NCBI GenBank assembly: GCA_003427395.1
Contig: BFEA01000618.1
Coordinates: forward strand, 203,972 to 224,119
Direction of reading: 5' to 3'
DNA from: Chara braunii
Taxonomy: Eukaryota > Streptophyta > Charophyceae > Charales > Characeae
Length of the DNA: 20,148 bases
In this document: piece by piece, positions 16,621-20,148 of the stretch
How positions within the stretch are numbered: position 1 is the first letter of the stretch
Layout: every line of letters begins with the position of its first letter
Program-made: the position numbers and the translations under genes
Notes under the pieces: model-generated
Told to the model about the DNA's origin: nothing
Database searches by the model: none
Seen by the model: the letters and a program-made list of their open reading frames with translations, nothing else

Positions 16621-16626
16621 TATGCC

Positions 16627-16900
16627 ATATGTAAGTTGGGTATAAAGTTTGAATTACTTGAGGATTCATGAACTATCTTATGTGAAGTGACTTGGGGCTG
16701 GGGAGAGTACTTACCTTTGTGGTTTGGCCTGCATGTGGCTGAGTGAGGTCACTATATAGTCTAAGTTTCAGTTAGATAGGTACTTGCTTTAGTTGCTCGC
16801 CACGTGCTAGAGCGATATGAGTTAGTTTCGATTTCTGCATTTTTTGAGTTAACCTTTTTACTTAGGTCAATTCTCACATTTTCTTGGATCATTTCTTATA
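16627..16900. other. AT-rich stretch, possible LTR promoter area
   Basis: No gene. CACTATATAGTC near 16750-16761 is TATA-like. If 15.3-18 kb is a long terminal repeat, this is where a promoter might be expected, but that is only inference. Confidence 0.2.
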
Positions 16901-17960
16901 CTTGGCTTTGTATAAATCTTGGCAAGTTACTTTCCCTACGGGAAGCGCTGCCGAAGTTTTTATGAGTTAGTCAAAAAAAAAAAAAATTCCGACGTGAAAT
17001 GAAAGTTGAAAAAAATATTTCATAAAAAAAAATCCTTCATATTTATAAATTATCATTCAAATGTTCGTTCAATTTTGAAATTTTCTGTTTTATTTGATAA
17101 GTTCTCGTCTAAATATAAACTTTTCCTTCCAAGTACATCTATTTGTTCAAGATGAAATGAAAGTCTGAATGAGTTTATGAAATGTTTTAATTAAACTTTC
17201 ATTCTACTAAAACAAATATTTTCTAATTTATGACTGAAAATCCTTACTTAGAATGACAGTCCAATTAAAATATTTCATGAACTCATCCATACTTTCATTC
17301 CATCTCTATCACGCAGTTCAAATAAGAAGGGATACCCCATTCTTGGAAGAAAAGTTTTCAAGTAAGATGAAAAACTTTAAAATTGGAATGACATTTTTTA
17401 AGATAGAATGAAAATTTGAAATTTAGAATGTAATTTTACTATAGAATGATTATTTAATTCTGGAAAATTTTTCTGTTGAATTTCGACTTTCTAAAGTTCA
17501 ACTTAGTTATGACTTAGTAAAAATCTGGAAAGTTTTCTTTTCTAGAGGGAGTGCTGCCCAAATTTTTATTAATTCAGGGAGTTAGACAAAACTGGACTTT
17601 GAAGAATCAAAGTTATCTTCAAATTTTGAACTTAGCTTTGTATAAATCTTGGAGAAACACTTTGATAGAGGGAGTGGTGCCGAAATTTTTACAAATATAA
17701 GGGTTTAGTTAAATTTTGTCTTAGTTGAACTCAGATTTTATTTCTGAGTTTATATATGACTTAGTATAATTCTGGTAGATCTACCTTTCTAAATGAGATG
17801 CTGCCCAAATTTTTACTAATTCAGGGAGTTAGACAAAATTTGGCTTTCCAAATTATACTAGTTGATTTTTATTTTCATATATGAGTTATTATGAATTCTG
17901 GAAAGATATTTTTCCTACGGGAAGCACTGCTAAATTTTTCTTAGTCCAAAGGAGTTATAA
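16901..17960 (+). repeat. ~124-bp tandem array, five units
   Basis: Units share a core of TNTGTATAAATCTGG, a pyrimidine stretch, then GGGAGTGCTGCCCAAATTTTTA and, in two, TTCAGGGAGTTAGACAAAA. The GGGAGTGCTGCC-like anchors start at 16940, 17547, 17670, 17794 and 17919; the last three intervals are 123, 124 and 125 bp. The first interval (607 bp) contains foldback copy B. Non-coding. The regular period and moderate divergence suit an internal tandem repeat of an LTR or a satellite fragment. Confidence 0.75.
16972..17478. mobile_element. Foldback element, copy B (~507 bp)
   Basis: Second copy of the element at 16028-16549, alignable end to end (shared start GAAATGAAAGTTGAAAAAA, shared end TTTTACTATAGAATGATTAT). 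The right end reverse-complements to CAACAGAAAAATTTTCC; the left end is now an A14 run. Internal arms: GATGAAATGAAAGTCTGAAT (from about 17150) against ATACTTTCATTCCATCT (near 17290-17306). It interrupts the 124-bp array. Non-autonomous and non-coding. Confidence 0.7.
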
Positions 17961-17973
17961 TATATTTTGACAG

Positions 17974-17984
17974 GTGGCGATTCT
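17974..17984 (+). promoter_or_regulatory. Possible LTR end and primer binding site
   Basis: After ...TTTTGACA comes GG, then TGGCGATTCTG. Retroviral-type LTRs end in CA, and the primer site starts TGG a few bases on. From memory TGGCGACTCTG (one base different) is a primer site used by some plant Ty3/Gypsy elements. I cannot verify it here, and the second LTR is not in the window. Confidence 0.25.
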
Positions 17985-17999
17985 GACAATCCACCCTGT

Positions 18000-18788
18000 A
18001 TGGGGGAGATTTTACCATGGGTCTACCTTTCTTTGGGCACTTGCTTAGAAGCAGACTTAGGCTTAGTTACTTAGGACGGTTTTTACCGAGATCGTGATCT
18101 GGAGATTATTCTCCATGTGAACTTATAGATTTAGCTTGGGGATTGACATGTCTTGTGTTACAGGTCTTCTTGGTCGATTGATTCAGGATTTGGGTTAGAT
18201 TCAGTTTAATCCTATCAGAATCTTCTGCTGTTTTCCTTGATAACATATCGGTTGTCGATTCGTCGGTCTACGAGTCAACTCCAATCCACCCTCGATACTC
18301 AACCTAAAAGGCTTTAGCCCTGATGATTTTTTTTGTTTTTTTAAGGTTTTCACCTGGACTTTTATTGAATGACCATTTAACAAAGGTATTGAGTATTTAA
18401 TTATGTTTGGTTGGACAAAGGCTGGGGCTTGCATGGCTAAAGCGAGGGGTATGAGTATAGAGGTTGGTTGAAGTTGACTCCGTGTAGCGCATGGATGTTT
18501 GGTTGACTCTTTGATGTGATTGCATGTATGTTCGGTGGCTTGGATTTTTGAATTTGACTATCTGCGATCACACACATATATATGGTTGTGAGGAGTGTCA
18601 CTGTAATTGTGAGGAGTGATCGTCACATACTTTTTCTCCTTTTACATATATATATGTATGTACCTGTAGTGGGTGTTCGTTTGGCCTGAGCGGCCGACGT
18701 TCAAGGGCTTAATTAGGGGTTGAGACTGAGAAAAGGGAGAAACCCCCTCTATTTGTTGTATGTTTCTTAAAGATTTCTTAGTCGGACA
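18000..18788. other. Non-coding stretch with small repeats
   Basis: No convincing gene; a 77-codon minus frame at 18434-18201 has no domain. A 22-bp-period direct repeat of TTGTGAGGAGTG lies near 18587-18620, and CA/TA and TATATATG microsatellites lie near 18571-18583 and 18646-18660. An acceptor-like TTTCTTAG ends at 18780. Confidence 0.4.
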
Positions 18789-18974
18789 TTGATCCCGGGC
18801 CTGGATTCGAGGTCCTTGTCCAGGACATCCCAGGTCCTAGACTCTGCATGGAAGGGATTTGCCCCCGCGCATAGCCTATTTGCCCTGCCTACGGAGACAC
18901 TTAGCCTAAAGGCCGGAGATGCCGCGGCGGCCGCACGGCTATTCCTTCAGCTGTGCAATATTGTGAGGGAGTAG
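18789..18974 (+). CDS. Unrecognised short frame, possible last exon
   Basis: A 61-codon frame follows an acceptor-like site (TTTCTTAG, 18773-18780). Its second half reads like protein (LPTETLSLKAGDAAAAARLFLQLCNIVRE), then TAG. No family is recognised, and a second frame from the same acceptor is also open for 30 codons. A strong hairpin begins exactly at the last bases of the stop codon. Real coding status is uncertain. Confidence 0.22.
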   Translation: MIPGLDSRSLSRTSQVLDSAWKGFAPAHSLFALPTETLSLKAGDAAAAARLFLQLCNIVRE

Positions 18975-19010
18975 ACACTCATGATACTTCGAGAGTAACA
19001 CTTGAGTGTC
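18974..19010. repeat. Nested hairpin at the end of the short frame
   Basis: GACACTCA (18974-18981) pairs perfectly with TGAGTGTC (19003-19010). Inside the loop TACT and AGTA can pair around TCGAG. Confidence 0.6.
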
Positions 19011-19745
19011 AAAAGCGGTACTCGGATCAACGAAGGACCGCTTGATTGTGGGCACTACATAGTACGCCATCTTTGCGACTGCTTGCGTATTCATGCATTG
19101 CTAGTCGATATGGGAAGACTTTGCGCCCGCACAGTTTTATACTGAGTCTCGTGCGTGACGCCCATTCGATTTCCGCATCGGAAAGTTATGGGATGGTTAC
19201 TAAGGGACTAGGAGTGTTGTCGTGTTGTTTGTTCTGTGTCATTCTGTATATGTTTGTATATGTGTGTGTGTTTGTATTGTTTATGTTCTTTAGAGTGGAG
19301 TTCGCGCGGTGTGTGGGATGCGTCCTAGTCGATTGGCGACGAGTCGTGCTGGGAACCTCAGCGCCCCAAAATGTCGGTCTGCGTGCGGGTCCGATAGAGG
19401 CGTATTATCGTGCGTACCCCCTATGCTACAGCGTACGAGAAACGCCCTCGGTTGGTCCACCTCTGCGATTGCAGCTAATTAGCTTTCGTACTGTGGACTG
19501 GTAGCTTGGCGGGGATACGCCCACCGAAGGGAGGTGACAACTCCCGTAAGGTGGAGGTAAGTCGTGCCTCGCGTAGGCCCTATCTTGTCGTAGGGGCTCG
19601 CGATAGGTATGGCTGGCGCACTCGGGCGGAGCGGCTTGCGAAAGCTCCATTATGTATTCGCGACGAGGATTTATACCAACTACTGCATGATGCGGCGGGA
19701 GGGTCCCGCGCTACCTTGTGAGGTGCCGGACCGATGCGCTCGACA
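19011..19745. other. Stretch with unconvincing open frames
   Basis: Frames at 19046-19504 and 19506-19721 (+) and 19650-19426 (-) are open but match nothing I know. The first has a low-complexity Val/Phe/Tyr/Cys-rich run where the DNA is a TG-rich simple repeat (about 19245-19285). Two small hairpins are near 19508-19523 (GGCG/CGCC) and 19530-19546 (GGGAG/CTCCC). Confidence 0.35.
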
Positions 19746-19798
19746 ACGGTGAGATGTTCACGAAACGAAGATGTTTTTTTTTTCGTTTCGTGTACCGT
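19746..19798. repeat. Strong hairpin, 11-bp perfect stem plus outer stem
   Basis: CACGAAACGAA (19759-19769) pairs perfectly with TTCGTTTCGTG (19782-19792) around a 12-nt T-rich loop. ACGGT (19746-19750) pairs with ACCGT (19794-19798) outside it. No neighbouring gene explains it. Confidence 0.7.
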
Positions 19799-19956
19799 CC
19801 GGCGAGCCCCGAAATTGGCCTGTGTTGTGCTTCAACCCGAAAACTCCTGCGCAGATAAGCATTCTCCTCACATTTTTCGTCCCCACATGTTGGACAGTGC
19901 TGGACAGTCTCTGTCTGAAGTGCGCCTCCGGGCCTCTGAATCGGAGAGCGCCTCAA

Positions 19957-20078
19957 GGGCATCCCCACACCACTCTTGAAATGTGCAAAATGAGAATGAA
20001 CATCCCGCTGGAACATGGCCAGATGCATCCGCCACATTTTTATCTTTTTCACATTTGGAGAGTGGTGTGGCTATGCCC
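19957..20078. mobile_element. PIF/Harbinger-like MITE, 122 bp, variant termini
   Basis: Left end GGGCATCCCCACACCACTCT; right end reverse-complemented GGGCATAGCCACACCACTCT. CAA flanks both sides (19954-19956 and 20079-20081), a 3-bp duplication but not the usual TAA. Its interior, from GAAATGTGCAAAATGAG to TTTTTCACATTT, matches the interior of the element at 3506-3629 at 68 of 79 positions, while the tips differ from that element at about six of 19. No coding capacity. Confidence 0.72.
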
Positions 20079-20101
20079 CAAGTCGAGAGTGCAATGTGGC
20101 A

Positions 20102-20105
<4 letters not shown>

Positions 20106-20148
<43 letters not shown>
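20106..20148 (+). repeat. Terminal T43 tract
   Basis: The window ends inside a run of at least 43 T. Such ends are typical where an assembly stops at a homopolymer, so the true length is unknown. Confidence 0.9.

Larger units (their letters stand above)
15471..16626 (+). repeat. Array of seven structured hairpin repeats
   Basis: Seven same-orientation copies follow the consensus CATT, loop GTTTCYAAGTTG, AATG, one unpaired purine, and complementary flanks of consensus GCTRAR / YTYAGC. The 12-nt loops start at 15482, 15544, 15666, 15773, 15869, 15980 and 16596. Upper-stem pairs hold in 28 of 28 positions (one T.G). Lower-stem pairs hold in 39 of 42, despite base differences among copies. The extra base (A, G, A, G, G, G, G) always sits right after AATG. 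Copies 4, 6 and 7 have a further outer stem (GGC/GCC, GGGC/GCCC, GGCA/TGCC). Spacing is 62, 122, 107, 96, 111 and 616 bp; the last gap holds a 522-bp insertion. The spacers share GTTTATTTNTGA-like words. I do not recognise the family and propose no function. Confidence 0.85.

Noticed and set aside
18685-18705. GGCCTGAGCGGCC (SfiI-type site) as cloning vector residue
   Set aside because: Flanks match no vector or cDNA-kit sequence I know; a short palindrome is enough to explain it.
19046-19504. 152-codon plus frame with hydrophobic run
   Set aside because: The apparent membrane segment is encoded by a TG-rich simple repeat; no ATG-supported start and no homology I recognise.

Overview
This is eukaryotic nuclear DNA that is almost entirely mobile-element debris, with no intact conventional gene that I can recognise. 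The evidence for a eukaryote is GT-AG splice sites, long homopolymer tracts, 3-bp-TSD inverted-repeat DNA transposons, an apparent tRNA-derived SINE, and foldback elements. The one recognisable protein is the N-terminal part of a tyrosine recombinase of the Crypton/DIRS kind. From memory its box I region resembles such proteins in green algae, but I could not check that, so the lineage is a guess. The sequence also contains an exact Nextera mate-pair junction adapter (3916-3953). It is therefore an assembled contig with at least one artificial join, and the two sides of that join should not be assumed adjacent in the genome.

Layout. 1-950: an intron end and a tyrosine-recombinase exon, cut at a T16 tract just after the catalytic lysine. 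900-8740: low-complexity DNA with 21 uninterrupted T tracts of 16-39 bases, every one on the + strand, mostly preceded by C/T-rich sequence. Embedded in it are a probable minus-strand SINE (1682-1880), two adjacent PIF/Harbinger-like elements sharing a TAA target site (2969-3502 and 3506-3629), the adapter, a diverged duplication (5450-5866), and a minus-strand reading frame of about 337 codons with two in-frame stops (7237 down to 6224). 8740-10140: little beyond one weak exon candidate. 10148-10852: a 705-bp Harbinger-like element holding the window's only long A tracts. 10853-15280: GC-richer, then purine-rich sequence with small repeats and weak ORFs. 15471-18000: AT-rich repeat country, with seven structured hairpins, two copies of a ~510-bp foldback element, and a ~124-bp tandem array ending beside a primer-binding-site-like motif. 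18000-20148: weak ORFs, strong hairpins, a second member of the small Harbinger MITE family (19957-20078), and a T43 run at the very end.

The most interesting signal is the hairpin array at 15471-16620. Seven copies share a 12-nt loop, a CATT/AATG upper stem and a single unpaired purine at the same 3' position. Their lower stems differ in sequence, yet 39 of 42 lower-stem positions still pair. I know no described family with this pattern. The foldback element appears to have inserted once into this array and once into the 124-bp array. Together with the possible LTR/primer-site boundary near 17970, this suggests that 15.3-18 kb could be a repeat-rich LTR of a large Ty3/Gypsy-like element. That reading is inference.
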